Shown here piece by piece: positions 1 to 21,073 of a DNA stretch of 64,000 nucleotides (the first letter of the stretch is position 1; every line of letters starts with the position of its first letter). Origin of the DNA: Ciona savignyi (taxonomy: Eukaryota; Chordata; Ascidiacea; Phlebobranchia; Cionidae). A program made the position numbers and the translations under genes. The notes beneath the pieces are model-generated. The model saw only the letters and a list, made by a program, of their open reading frames with translations. It had not been told where the DNA came from and did not search any database. The stretch is from positions 1,560,484 to 1,624,483 of the forward strand of contig CH003364.1 of the NCBI GenBank assembly GCA_000149265.1, in the 5' to 3' direction.

Positions 1-196
1 AATTCGTTACTGTGGGTATATAAAGTCATTTTAACTTCTTTAAAGTTTAAGGGTATTTTACCGTTCAAATAGTCATGCTCCCAACCCTTTAAAACAATCA
101 ATTCAAAATGTTAGGTTAATGGTATTTTTAACCTTCTTTTCTGCCGTTGGTGTAGTACCAAGCACCCCTTTCAATTCAACTTTGGTTTTACCACAG

Positions 197-3100
197 GACC
201 CAGATATTAACGTCCGAAGAGTGACACTAACCCTTCTTAACTCCGCCGCGCACAATAAAGCTGCTTTGATCAAAGATCTGCTTCCTGAAACGCTGCCCAA
301 GCTTTATGGGGAAACAAGAATAAGGAAGGAACTTATCAGGTAATCAGAGAAAAAAAACAATCTGAGCGAAAAAAAACATAAATCTGATTGAAAAAACATA
401 AAGCTATTATAATACCTGTTATATTGAGACATCTTTAGTTACTCTTTTGGGGAGTAAAAGGAAAAACTGCAGGATTGATAGGTTAAGGCTTGATGGTCAG
501 AATTGTGATAGGATATTCATGTTTCTGTGGAAAAATGCAAGATCTGTGGAAAAATGCAAGAGGCGATATCAAAATGTAATAGTCAGATTACATTTTTTTC
601 TGTTTTATAAAAAACTTTATTTGAGAAAATGTCTTGAATTTTAGATTAAAAAGAGAATATTCTACAATGTCCTATTTTGTCCCACAGGGAGGTATTGATG
701 GGACCATTCAGACATACAGTGGATGATGGTCTCGACGTGAGAAAGGCCGCATTTGAATGCATGTACACCCTGCTTGAGTCATCTGTTACCCAACTGGATA
801 TCTTCCAATTTCTAACTTACGTCGAAAACGGCTTGAAGGACAGTTATGATATAAAGGTTCGTTCCGTAAATATGCAAAGGTGTTGGCGAATTTAATTTCA
901 ATTTTAGGTTGAACATAGTTATTTCAATTTTTTACAGTTTTTTTTTCAATTTATGTATGTAAGTTTTCAAGAAGTGATAGGCCCATATCCATTTAAAAAA
1001 TAACAATATCCAAAGAATAGAAATATCCTCACAGAAATTAGTATCATTGAATAAATATAAGCAAAATAGGAGGCATTTATGTTATTAGTCCTGCAATTTG
1101 GGGGACGTTTTAAACTTAGGTTTATCCCATGATTGGGAAAATGCAAACATCGTTATCACACATGCGATCAACATATTACCTCACAAATACACATGAAGCG
1201 TTGAAACAGGGGAATCTTAAGATCACATTGTGTCTATTTTCAGTTTCGAGCTGTTGCGCTGTGGTCTGTACGATTACAAATGTTTTTTTAATTCAACCCT
1301 GTTTACTGTGTTCCGGTATTATTCACCATGTGCCTTGCCCAAGGACACAAATCATTAGCTAGAGATCAGTTTTAAACTTGCAACCCTTCGATTAAATAGC
1401 GACACACAAACTCACAAAGCTATTTGCTTGACATGCTACAAAGATGCAAACTGGAACTGGAAGGAAACACAACAGATGACCAAAATATTCACCATAATAT
1501 TTCATATTTTACTCCTGATGCATTTATTTCATGAATTCTCTTCATCCTCTCAAGATGCTGACTTTCCTGATGCTGGTAAGACTGGCCAACTTGTGTCCAA
1601 CAGCAGTTCTGCAGCACGTAGACAAACTAGTGGAACCACTTCGCGCTACCTGTAGTGTTAAGGTGATGCATGTAATAGTTAACATAATCACCAGGTACCA
1701 GTTCTCATAAGTCTGGTTATCAGAGCAATTGAATTAACCCAGGCATGGGTAACGACGACACATGGTCCGGGTCCGGCCCATGAAGCGATTTTTACCTGCC
1801 CGCAGACTGTATCTAACATTCCTTGTATTTAAGATATTGAATACTATTTATGTAATAATCCGGCCCAAAAACTTCATTTTCCCACATATGGCCCCTTCAC
1901 TAGAGAAGTTTCCCACCCCTGAATTAAGCTATTTTTTAATTACCTTAGGGCTGTGCGTTGCTTGTTGGCCGAGTTGTTTCGTTCCAGACATATTGAAGAT
2001 AGTTGGATAAATACCAGTCAGGTGCTTGTGTGCATGGCAACCGCAAACATTCCTTGAATCCAGTGTTTTAACTGGTTTAAAAAATGTCTCCTCATATACA
2101 ACACACTGCGATAGCTTCGGTAACCTGATTTAGTACCAAACATTGAAATGATTACCCTGTGTTTTCCACTTAAGGTAATAAACCTGAGTGTCCTATTTCA
2201 ATACCCACAGACCGTTTAACTAGGTGATTAATCGGAGGTTTAATTTAGGAATATTTTATTTGATATTTTAACTCATGCTGTTACATTAAAACTACTACGT
2301 CATTCGTCACTGGGGAGAAATATTATAAATGAGACTACTAAACGTAACAATGGCATTGTTAGAGCAAGTTGCGCAATATCTGCCTCTTGTAGATTTGGGA
2401 GTTTTGAGAAGTAAACGGTTGTTATATTTTGTGCAGTTTATTTGACTTGTGCCATGTGTTTTAATATTTTTTTTAATTTGGAAGTTGAGTATAGAAGTGA
2501 AGTTCACGAGTTTAAGTAAAGTAGAATAAAATTTTAAAGAACGTTTTAATGTTGCTACAATTGTGCATTTTTTGTAACGAGAAGTCCTGTTGTGCTACAT
2601 CTGGTATAGTAGGCGCCGCGAAAAGATGTAACTTTTGAGGTAAAATCTTATTGAGTTGTTTCCAAACAGGTGAAGGCTGACTCAGTAAAGCAGGAATTTG
2701 AGAAGCAAGATGAGTTGAAGAGATCTGCGCTTCGAGCTGTGAACGCACTTCTCACAATACCAGAGGCCGACAAGTCACCAGCAATGAGCGAGTTTCTTGC
2801 GCAGGTTCGGATTTTGTGTTTGTGTTCCGTTGGTTAAAGTCATCGGTAGCGCGTTGGATTGTCAGTCGAAAGGTGGTGGGATTAAAACAAGCCATTGGTA
2901 ATCGCTGTTTTTATGCTGCGAACTTTACGTTTATTGTCTGCATTCCGTTGATTAATGAGTTTTACTGAAAATGTTGCAACATATATATCATATTCCACAC
3001 TCTTTAATAGCGCTGGTTCTGCATCTCTAAACATGGGGTAATCTAGCAGTACGTTGCCTAGACTCGGAAGATTAATATGCTCTTCAAACTAAGAGAGACT

Positions 3101-3787
3101 TTTTATCAATATTGAAGCTGTTTACCCTCAATGGTGGGCTTTAGATAGTCCAACCCAGACATGGGCAAACTACGGCCCGCTAGGTCTTTTATTATGGCCT
3201 CCCAGATGTTATCGACATGTTGTAAGACTAAATAGAATAGGACAGGATAGGATATTCATGCTTATCCCCGTGAATGGGAAAACCAAGGGGGTTAACACAC
3301 GGGCAATTATTAGATCACCTCGCGCCCATCGTCGGGTTACCGGAGCTATTGCGGTGTGTTGTATGTGATAGACACGTTCCTTTAAATTAGCAAAGTTTCG
3401 CACCTGCAACCTTTTGATTGAAAAGCGGAGCACTTAACCGCTAGACCAACCGGCCAAATAGCAATGTTACAGATAACTTATGACGTAACAATTATATTTT
3501 TGCATCGCTTGCAACAGTCTGGCGACTTGATCACTTGACCCATCATTCATGAATAAAATAATTGTGTCCCCCAATTTAAAAAGTGTGCCCACGTCTTGTC
3601 TGACCTCTAACGATTGCACGTGTGATAACTTCCCCTGTGTTTTCTTATTAATATCTCATTTTATTTTACGTTCGTAATATTGCAGGTCCGTTCAAGCACC
3701 GACCTATCCGCGATGTTTGAAAGCGTGCAGAATGATTCCTCATCGACCACATCTATGGTTGCAATGGAAGCAATGGACACAAGTTAA
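197..3787 (+). CDS. CAND1: CAND1, C-terminal five exons (partial at window start)
   Basis: Cullin-associated NEDD8-dissociated protein 1 is a HEAT-repeat protein that binds unneddylated cullin-RBX1 and exchanges substrate receptors of SCF-type ubiquitin ligases. Exons read as 197-339, 688-856, 1555-1662, 2670-2804 and 3686-3787, all with AG/GT borders and matching phases; they give the last 218 residues, ending in TAA. Recognisable stretches are [52 protein letters not shown] and [15 protein letters not shown], all close to vertebrate CAND1. The ending [15 protein letters not shown] resembles the usual Met-Asp-Thr-Ser tail. The first four-fifths of the protein lies upstream of the window. I see no frame break. 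Introns of 0.7-1.0 kb hold hAT-type MITEs and SINE sequence. Confidence 0.95.
1740..1921. mobile_element. hAT-type MITE in CAND1 intron
   Basis: A 182-bp element begins CAGGCATGGGTAAC and ends GTTTCCCACCCCTG, giving short imperfect terminal inverted repeats of hAT type. Flanking 8-mers aattaacc (1732-1739) and aattaagc (1922-1929) match at seven of eight positions, as expected of a target-site duplication. It lies in the third CAND1 intron shown here and has no coding capacity. Confidence 0.6.
3166..3599. mobile_element. hAT-type element interrupted by a SINE
   Basis: The left end reads CAGACATGGGCAAACTACGG and the right end AAGTGTGCCCACGTCTTG; these are partly inverse. A Cics-like SINE (3237-3456) sits inside it. 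A related copy without that SINE lies at about 24133-24355, where the same interior words (atgttgcaagac, gattacttggt, gtgtgcctaccca) recur in order. Confidence 0.4.
3237..3456 (-). mobile_element. tRNA-derived SINE (Cics-like), internally deleted
   Basis: Reverse-strand copy of the SINE described at 51007-51306. The tail (ggataggatattcatg) comes first on this strand and the tRNA-like head (ttaaccgctagaccaaccgg) last. About 80 bp of the middle is missing. The translated ORFs over it are repeat shadows. Confidence 0.8.
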
Positions 3788-5360
3788 ACTTCTCTGTTTG
3801 CCAATATGTGTTCAAATTTCAAGTCATACCGTTCCCAAATTGCTGCCTGTCAGAATTTTCATCAACTGATAGACATCAACTGATATTTTCATCACTTATG
3901 GATATTTGGCACGTTTTCTTAATTTCCTTGCATTGGCTATGCTAATATTGGGCATAATTTACCCAGGCCATATGCAAATTAGGAATAGGATCATGCGTAT
4001 TCCTTGATTGTTTTTCAAAAATAAGTTCAGTTGAAAAGTGCTTTATGTCGTGCAGCGAAAATATTACTTCTTTAAAGTTCGTGCGTTTGCTTTGCTAAAT
4101 TATAAATGCTACTTCCGAAAAACAGAAGCGGTGGTTTGTACGAATATACCGGTATGCAATGGTTTTTAGTTATGTTTTGATTAAGAAGAACAGATCATAG
4201 GTCACCAAGTAAAGTGCGACCGAATAACTTAGTAAATTAGTGAGTCTTTTTTTAGCCGAAGGGATACGGGTGCGATACACCTTCGTGTTTTTTGAAAATA
4301 AATATCCTGTTTCAAATTAAGTTTAAGGAAATAAGGCAGTGGTGATCCTGTTTACCCAAAGTTTAAATGGTATGATTTAAAAAATGATGACGTTATCTGT
4401 TTCTTTCTTGCTGGGTAAGGTGGAAAAAAATTCAGTAAATCGCTAATTTGCTAATTTTAGGAAAATAAAAAAATGATCTGGATTTCAAAAATCTGCTGCC
4501 GTAACTGTGGTTAAAGTGATTTGTGTAAGTTGCGCGTGATGTTTTGCAGAAAGTTAAAGGATTGATAGATAGCTGTGGTATGAAGTAAAGTGATGTTGTG
4601 AGTCGATTTAATCGCTTGACAAGAATATTAACCGCCTTATCATATTCCCGTGTCTGATGAGACAGCCAATGTTGTTTCACTGTCTAATCGTCACATTACT
4701 ACGTGCAGACTGTCCGTTTGTTGTTGTAGATATTGCAATTGTACATTTTAAGAAATAATGCTTACTTTAACCGTAGCCCTAACACTAACTTTAATGTTAT
4801 AATCTTAATTTTAGTGAGCAGTTTGACTACTTTCCCTCTTTAGTTTCTCCATGCAACCTATATTTTTCATCAAACACTTTTATTTTAAGTTTGTGTCAAA
4901 AGATACAAGAGCTTATTGCAAGGCAACACTAAAAGGAGGGGAAACTGTTCACTAAAACTATGGAAACTAATTTTAACACTGCCCTAAACACTAATCTTAC
5001 CCCCAGAACTTACCCTAACTCCAACCCCATGTTTAAAAGTAACTCAAATATCCTAATCTTCATTTTAGTGTGCAATTTTCTGCTTTTCCTCCTTTTCGTT
5101 TTTCTCCTTATTGCACAAGTTAGCCTGAGGTGTACAAGCATGGTAATCTAGACTGGTAAACATGGAAGTTCTCAAAAGGACCTCATGTGCACAACAGTGA
5201 AATATTTCTTGTACATTCATGATTTTTTTGTTTTTTTCTTTAGACATGCGGCCCATACTGTTATGAATTTTAAAGTGGGGTGGTGGTTGGCGTACACCAT
5301 TTTGGTTAAATGCATTTGTCATGCCACTGGTTTCAGGCGGTATCTGTAGACTGTATTTAC
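3788..5360. other. CAND1 3' flank and intergenic repeats
   Basis: No gene is seen. The stretch holds the CAND1 3' UTR and, at about 4745-5150, two neighbouring segments rich in TAACCCTAA-like words with ends such as AGTGAGCAGTTT and GGGGAAACTGTTCACTAAAA. These segments are related to the repeats at 32285-32740. Confidence 0.5.
4297..4302 (+). terminator. candidate CAND1 polyadenylation signal
   Basis: An AATAAA hexamer lies 510 bases after the CAND1 stop codon, in otherwise unremarkable AT-rich sequence. It is the first canonical hexamer I noticed downstream; the real cleavage site is unknown. Confidence 0.35.
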
Positions 5361-5755
5361 TACAGGCCAGTATGGAAAGTATGGCAGCTGCACACTCGAG
5401 TTTTTTTATTTACTGCGTCTTTGCACACTTGGGTAATTTCACACATGCTCGCGAGCTGGCAGTATAAACATCAAATTATTTCTAACAAACCTGTAAACCT
5501 ACCTCTGGACCTCGGGTAATTTACTGTCAGTACGTTTTTTGTTACGTAGATAGATATGTTAGCTGATGGACACGATAGATTTAGAATAGAATAATACGTT
5601 TGTTTAAGATTTTTACAAAATAGTAATAAAAAGGAGATTTTGTGCACACTTGAAGTGTGCACTCTTGGACGTTTGCACACTGCACACTTAAATATTTGGC
5701 GTGTGCACACTCGAGATCTCGGCGAAAATTGACATACTTTCCATACGGGACTACA
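5361..5755. mobile_element. MITE-like inverted-repeat element upstream of WDR7
   Basis: The left end TACAGGCCAGTATGGAAAGT is largely the reverse complement of the right end ACTTTCCATACGGGACTA. Inside, the words gcacactcgag and tgtgcacactcgag recur near both ends. It lies about 190 bp before the WDR7 start and might contribute to its promoter region; that is only a position-based inference. Confidence 0.5.
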
Positions 5756-5887
5756 GGGTCGCGTGGTTAGCTTGGATCTCTTAAAGGGTTAGGGCTAGTT
5801 TTCCAAGCTATCCTGTAGTAATTAGAGAGAGAAGTTTCTGGAAACTTTTTAATTTATTCAGAAATTTATCACCCTTAAAATTTATTT

Positions 5888-5897
5888 GTGATTGCAG
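5888..5897 (+). promoter_or_regulatory. possible 3' splice or trans-splice acceptor before WDR7 ATG
   Basis: The string tttgtgattgcag|gtg precedes the WDR7 ATG by about 46 bases, with no upstream coding exon recognised. Many Ciona mRNAs receive a spliced leader at such acceptors, so this is a plausible trans-splice site or the end of a 5' UTR intron. Inference only. Confidence 0.3.
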
Positions 5898-5943
5898 GTG
5901 TTTAAGATTGTATATATTTACCAGTCTTGTAATATATTTACGT

Positions 5944-16096
<10,153 letters not shown>

Positions 16097-16314
16097 GTCT
16101 GGGGTTTCTTTTGCGAGTTGTCCATGCGTCCACCATTCAAAGATAATTATGGCATTATAAATCCGCTGTATGGCGCTATTGAGCGGGTGGTTCGCGAGAG
16201 CGTGTTATCATGGCTGTGCTATGCGTGACGTCAGTATGATATCGAGTTTTATCCGGCAGCACTGGTGCCGTCCACATTTGTGCAATATTTCTCACTATTT
16301 ATTGGAGGTACATT

Positions 16315-16320
16315 AATAAA
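16315..16320 (+). terminator. candidate WDR7 polyadenylation signal
   Basis: AATAAA about 220 bases after the WDR7 stop codon, a normal distance for a short 3' UTR. Confidence 0.5.
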
Positions 16321-17564
16321 TCTCTATCGTCGTTTAACACTTGTTTTTTTCCCGAATAGTTAATCCCCTATCGCAAATACCACATTCACAAGGACGCGAC
16401 TGTAATTTATAAAATTAAGTAAAGTGTAGTAATTACTTTATGTTTTATTCCCGTGAAAGGGAAAACGCGATCCGCGTTAACACACGAGAAATTGTCAGAT
16501 TACCTCGCGCCAACCGTCGATTTATTGGAGCTATTGCAGTATGTTGTATATAATTGGAGCCCGCCTGTAGTTAATCCCTTACGACTAGTTTCTCTTGATT
16601 ACGTTGAAAACACCATATTTTTGTTAGGCACAACCCGCCACTGTAACGTAACGCACGTGTTCTGGCTTGATTATAGGGAAGAGTTCACCCAATTATGCTA
16701 CCGAACTCTCCAATGCAAACTGACCCGCAAAAATGGCGTAAAACTCAAAAGCCTTTTAACATTTTGTGTAAAAATTACGAGCTGGTAGTCCGTATGTTAA
16801 AAACTTTTTCTTAGCAAAGCAGGTAGGAGATGCACAAACAACATCTTTGTTTCACGAAGCTCTGCTCAACTATTACAAAACTTTATAGCTTAACGAGAAC
16901 ACCGACGCTAAGTATAGCATATGCTGCTTTCAGGCCTGGTCCTGCAATCTCCGTAAATAAGCTAACTTATCGCACGAAAACTCAGCCGCGAATTAATCAA
17001 CCAGATCAAAATGTTTCCAATTATAGATTTTTATTTCCAAATTTTCTTGGCCGAGGATGGTTTCATCTGAAAAAAAAAACAGTTAAAATGGGAAAATCAA
17101 AACAGCCGCTTAAGTTTATATGGCGAAATGGGAGATAGATAAAATGGATGCTGCTCAAAGCAACCTAGGGTCATTTAACGCGGCATCATTTTAATATGTT
17201 TTTGGTAAATTGTTCATTAAATCAGAACTAATGACGTTTTGCAAATGCGTCGTATTTCCTCTTTTTATATTAAGGTGATCATTTTTTACCGAGCCAAGTT
17301 TCGAACCCATTTCGGGCTCGTCACTAGGACCATTTACCATTCGGCCACACGACCGTACGACATGAGTGATAATTATAAAGGGGGGGTGCACCAACGGTCT
17401 CGCTCCTCGCGTACACAGTAGGTATTTGTTTTTTTTTATATAAAAACCATTCATTTACGTGCCAGCCTTTTTGAAAAAAACGTTCACAATTGTCAAAGCG
17501 TTAGTGAGTTAATTAAGTCCAAGATTCTTTGGGAAATATTGGGTAACGAGACTTACTGTAGGTT
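16321..17564. other. intergenic, SINE fragments only
   Basis: Between WDR7 and the first minus-strand gene. It holds a partial Cics-like SINE at 16440-16560 (gggaaaacgcg, cagattacctcgcgcc, ttgcagtatgttgtat) and a second-family SINE at 17288-17360. The remainder shows no gene. Confidence 0.5.
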
Positions 17565-18277
17565 TTATGCCGCCATCTTGGCATCATTGTCTGCTGAAAT
17601 CTTGTCAGCGACGATCTTGTCTTCTGAGGCTTTGTCAGCAGAGTTCATTTCGTCTTCCAGTATTTCTGCGTAAGTAGAATTACGGTTGCATAAGAGGCTA
17701 ATTGTGACACGTTTATATCTAATCCCCGAAGAAAAGTGTGAATTTAATTAAGTACCAATAACCATAAAACCGAGTGAAATAAAGAACCAGGGAAAACTTT
17801 ACGGAGGATTTTGTTTGATTTGGCTGCATTATTACCTAGGTCAAGCAAGCAGACAATTATTATTTTTTTATTTGAAAACACTGTCGTCCTGATTTCGATC
17901 CCTGCTTTACTTTTTAAATCGCCTGCTTGGAATTGCCTATAGGCATAATCGCCTGCTTGGAATTGCCTATAGTATACTTGCTTGACCTAGGTTGCATATT
18001 ATCCGCATTCTCCTAATCTTTACGACTAAGCATTAAACATAGAACGGGCGCTGGTCTAAAATTTACGAGATTGAAGCACACCTGCAGTTATTTTCGATTC
18101 GTCCTTCCAGAGCCAGTTCCACCGGCGACGGCGACCAGTGCCTCGGCGGCGACGATCAACGCGACGACGACCATAAGCGTTCACAGGGGCCCGACGTCTG
18201 GCGACAAGCCATGAGTCAGCTGATTCAATAACCAACAAGAGAGCAATAGCCAGAAGCAAGATCAAAGATTTGTTCAT
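17565..18277 (-). CDS. Arg-rich secreted peptide precursor, antimicrobial-peptide-like, two coding exons
   Basis: Coding exons 18277-18082 and 17665-17565 join with matching phase 1 (donor GCAG|gtgtgc, acceptor tacgcag) to give 98 residues ending in TAA. Residues 1-22 (MNKSLILLLAIALLLVIESA..) are a clear signal peptide. Residues 23-62 are strongly basic, with 14 Arg in runs RRR, RRR, RRRR, RRRR and the aromatic patch WNWLW. Residues 66-98 are Asp/Glu-rich without Arg. Signal, cationic core and anionic tail is the layout known for ascidian antimicrobial precursors such as styelins, clavanins and Ciona hemocyte peptides. The GRRR site after APVNAY could instead mean amidated neuropeptide processing. 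An acceptor abuts the ATG (ttttcag|ATG), so the 5' UTR is in a separate exon. The product is not identified. Confidence 0.6.
17834..17992. mobile_element. short inverted-repeat element (MITE-like) in the peptide gene intron
   Basis: A perfect 16-base terminal inverted repeat, ACCTAGGTCAAGCAAG at 17834-17849 and its complement at 17977-17992. Inside, the word atcgcctgcttggaattgcc is repeated in tandem. It lies in the intron between the two coding exons. Confidence 0.7.
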
Positions 18278-18595
18278 CTGAAAATGGAAACTTTATGATA
18301 ATATTTTGAAATTTTTACCTTTTTAAATTAACACTGTGCGCTTATCGTTCAATTGGACAGATAGCAAGTCTCAATGGGTTATTGCGGCCAACTACATACA
18401 CAGAAATACACGATTTAACCTAAGGTTTCAACCCAGTTGAAATTTGGTTTAAATTGAATCTGGTTGAAACTATCATACACATCACTAGTTGTTCGGTACA
18501 CAAAGTAGAACTGTACAATTATCGACGCTGCATACTTATAAACAAAAATCTTGAATATTCCACTCTTAATATAGCTTAGGCAAAACGGGACTTAC

Positions 18596-18775
18596 CTTGT
18601 CTTTTTGTTGCAAAAAGTGATTTCGTTTCGCAGAATATTCCAACTGATATCACACTCTGCCTTTTTTGCTTGATAAAAACGTGATGATTGGGTGCTGCCG
18701 GGTTGTTGGTATTTTGAGAAGAAAGGAAGCAATTTTAAATATCGTGATCTGAGTTGTTTCAGAAGGGAAGACTTT
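18596..18775 (-). other. candidate 5' UTR exon of the Arg-rich peptide gene
   Basis: Reading down the minus strand, a TATA-like box is followed about 30 bases later by this segment, which ends in a strong donor (ACAAG|gtaagt, donor G at 18595). The next acceptor is the one abutting the ATG at 18277. The transcription start is inferred from the TATA spacing. Confidence 0.45.
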
Positions 18776-18800
18776 CCGTTTTCCTTTTCCAACATATGTG

Positions 18801-18810
18801 TATTTTATAG
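18801..18810 (-). promoter_or_regulatory. TATA-like box
   Basis: Minus-strand CTATAAAATA, upstream of the candidate 5' UTR exon and its donor site. Sequence and spacing fit a core promoter for the Arg-rich peptide gene. Confidence 0.45.
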
Positions 18811-18954
18811 CTGTAGCTATGGGGCAATACAATAATGCGCGTTATTATATCGGTAAGTTAAACATAGAGACTGCATTAAAGTAAATAGAGAAAATAATTG
18901 TGGGTTTAAAGCTGGGTTGATAAAATGTAAAAATTAAATTAAAATGTGTCTTCG

Positions 18955-19165
18955 TGGTAGAAGCCGACAGAGCTATTGCAGTGTGTTGTGTTTGATTCAC
19001 ACGTTACAATTTAGTATAAAACCCATTAATGCGCTAGGATCAGGCAATATCCGTGAATGCCTTGCTTAATGGATACAACGAATTACCTAGCGACAAGTTT
19101 TGTATATGCAACCGTTTGACTGAAAGGTAACGCACTAACCCACCAGACTCATTAGTCGGACTAAC
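18955..19165 (-). mobile_element. Cics-like SINE, partial
   Basis: Reverse-strand copy lacking its tail: gctattgcagtgtgttgtg, tataaaacccattaatgcgc, then head words gactgaaaggtaacgcactaac. Confidence 0.65.
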
Positions 19166-19635
19166 TTAATGCGTTTATCTGCATTACGGAAAGAATTACA
19201 ACTCCGCTGTCTTCCACCAGAGTAATATATTGTAAATGTATGTGAATCGGAGAATGCAAACCTAAAATATTTACCGTGTTGTAGGATAACCGTGTTAAAA
19301 CCGTCCCCTGATTTTTCCATTCACATGTATAAAACATAATTATTGAATTAAAGGTGGTAAGCAGCGGTAATGCAACCGTATTTTGACCGCCCTCTTCCTT
19401 GTATAACGCCGAGACGAGTATCATAGTAACCGATGGACTGGCCAAAAGTAAATTTTCCTTCCAAGAATGTAAACAAAGGAAATGATGCTGCGAGTGTCGG
19501 AAAGTGTTCTTTCTGTTGTTATCTTATGCACAGGCGGTTTTGTTGTTATTTATGTTTAACGCACCCAGTTTCAGGACAATGTTTGCTTCGTCTAATGTCT
19601 TCGTTTAGAATTAACTTGCTAAATCTCATTTTCGT

Positions 19636-19955
19636 TTAACTGTACGGTCTTGCGGTCGAGTGGTTTACGCCACCAATTCATATGCCAAATTATAAACAAA
19701 AAACGATATTTTGACGAGCCAGCCATGGATTCGAACGGTTGGCTAAATTGCAGTATTTTCATTGTATTTCCATTTTCTTGTTTATAGTTGTTTTTTAACC
19801 GAGCTAAGTTCCGAACACATGATGGGCTCGTCACCAGGACCGTTTTTTGTATAGGTAGGTATGTATATGTATATATAAAGATATGTATATACATAGGTAC
19901 ATATAGGTATGTATATGTATCGGTCGCGTTAACCATTTGGCCACACGACCGTACT
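19636..19955. mobile_element. two copies of the second SINE family, opposite strands
   Basis: A plus-strand copy at 19636-19745 (acggtcttgcggtcgagtgg to catggattcgaac) is followed by a minus-strand copy at 19795-19955 (ccgagctaagttccgaacac to cggccacacgaccgtac analogue). The second carries a tatgtatatg microsatellite in its middle. Confidence 0.55.
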
Positions 19956-21073
19956 GTCATGTTTATAGTAAATACAGTACAGTGTAAAGCCCCACACACC
20001 TCAAGAGCGACATCTCCCGGATAAGTTTTTGAAAAATAAACACTAACGATTAGTATTCTCATAGTAATCAAAGGTGTGTGAGAATACGCTAATAAACAAT
20101 CTAACCATTATTTGAACATAAATGTTATAATTGGTAAATATTAATTTGAAATTTTATGACGAAAACAGGGTTCCGTAAGAAAATTAAAAATGTTTTAAAT
20201 TTTAACAAAAAACTTTTACCGCTTTCCCTTTTATGCTAAACACCATTTGTTTGGAAACAGCTTTTTGATGAACTTGGAATTTTAAACCTTTAGTTTATAA
20301 CAATACTGATTAAATTGCGATAAATAACAATTGTATAGTAGATTCCGAAAACTTGGACAAATATACGTTTTTTTTAAATGTATAAAACAGCAGAGGTGTA
20401 TTTCGTTAAAATGTATTAAATAACCAAAGGTGCGGCGTACAAAAGGCGTCACAGTCAGCAGTTTTACACAGCATTACATTAGAAGCAAATTGTTGCCAAA
20501 ATTCGCAGTTGTGATCACTTAAGATCCAGTTTCAATTGGCGGCACGTTTTGTTGGGGTAATTTAGGTTTTGGAAACCACCAAAATGCAATAAGCCTAATA
20601 TGGATATAAGCTAAAATTTGTAAAACCACCTATGTTGTTAGCTTATATTATGGAGACACTAAAATGATTCTAGTGCTTTTGCCCAATAAAAGCAGTTATA
20701 TGGTAACCCCATTACAACATTAAATTGTAATTTTTGGGTTATAAATAAATAATAATAGCTTTATACACAGACTCACGTATCGACTATTTATGAATAAATA
20801 AAAATATATTTGCCGGTAACAGCGTGTAAGGATAAGTTTACCTTGAAATGGAAATGGGGGCACAAATTGAAAATAGAGCAAATAAAATGTCGTAGTAACA
20901 AAAAAGTAAAAAAAACAAAGAATATCAGAGAAGATGAACATTTCTTCTTTGTTACCCGAAACTTAACTAATTTATGTCACCTTTTAACGCAACGACTGTT
21001 TTGTACTAAATGTTTTACAGAATACTTTATAAAGTTAAAAATAATCTGTAAGAGTATGATCGAGGCGTCGTTC
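19956..21073. other. AT-rich intergenic, nothing recognised
   Basis: No convincing gene or repeat family seen on either strand; the short open frames have no recognisable features. Confidence 0.5.
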
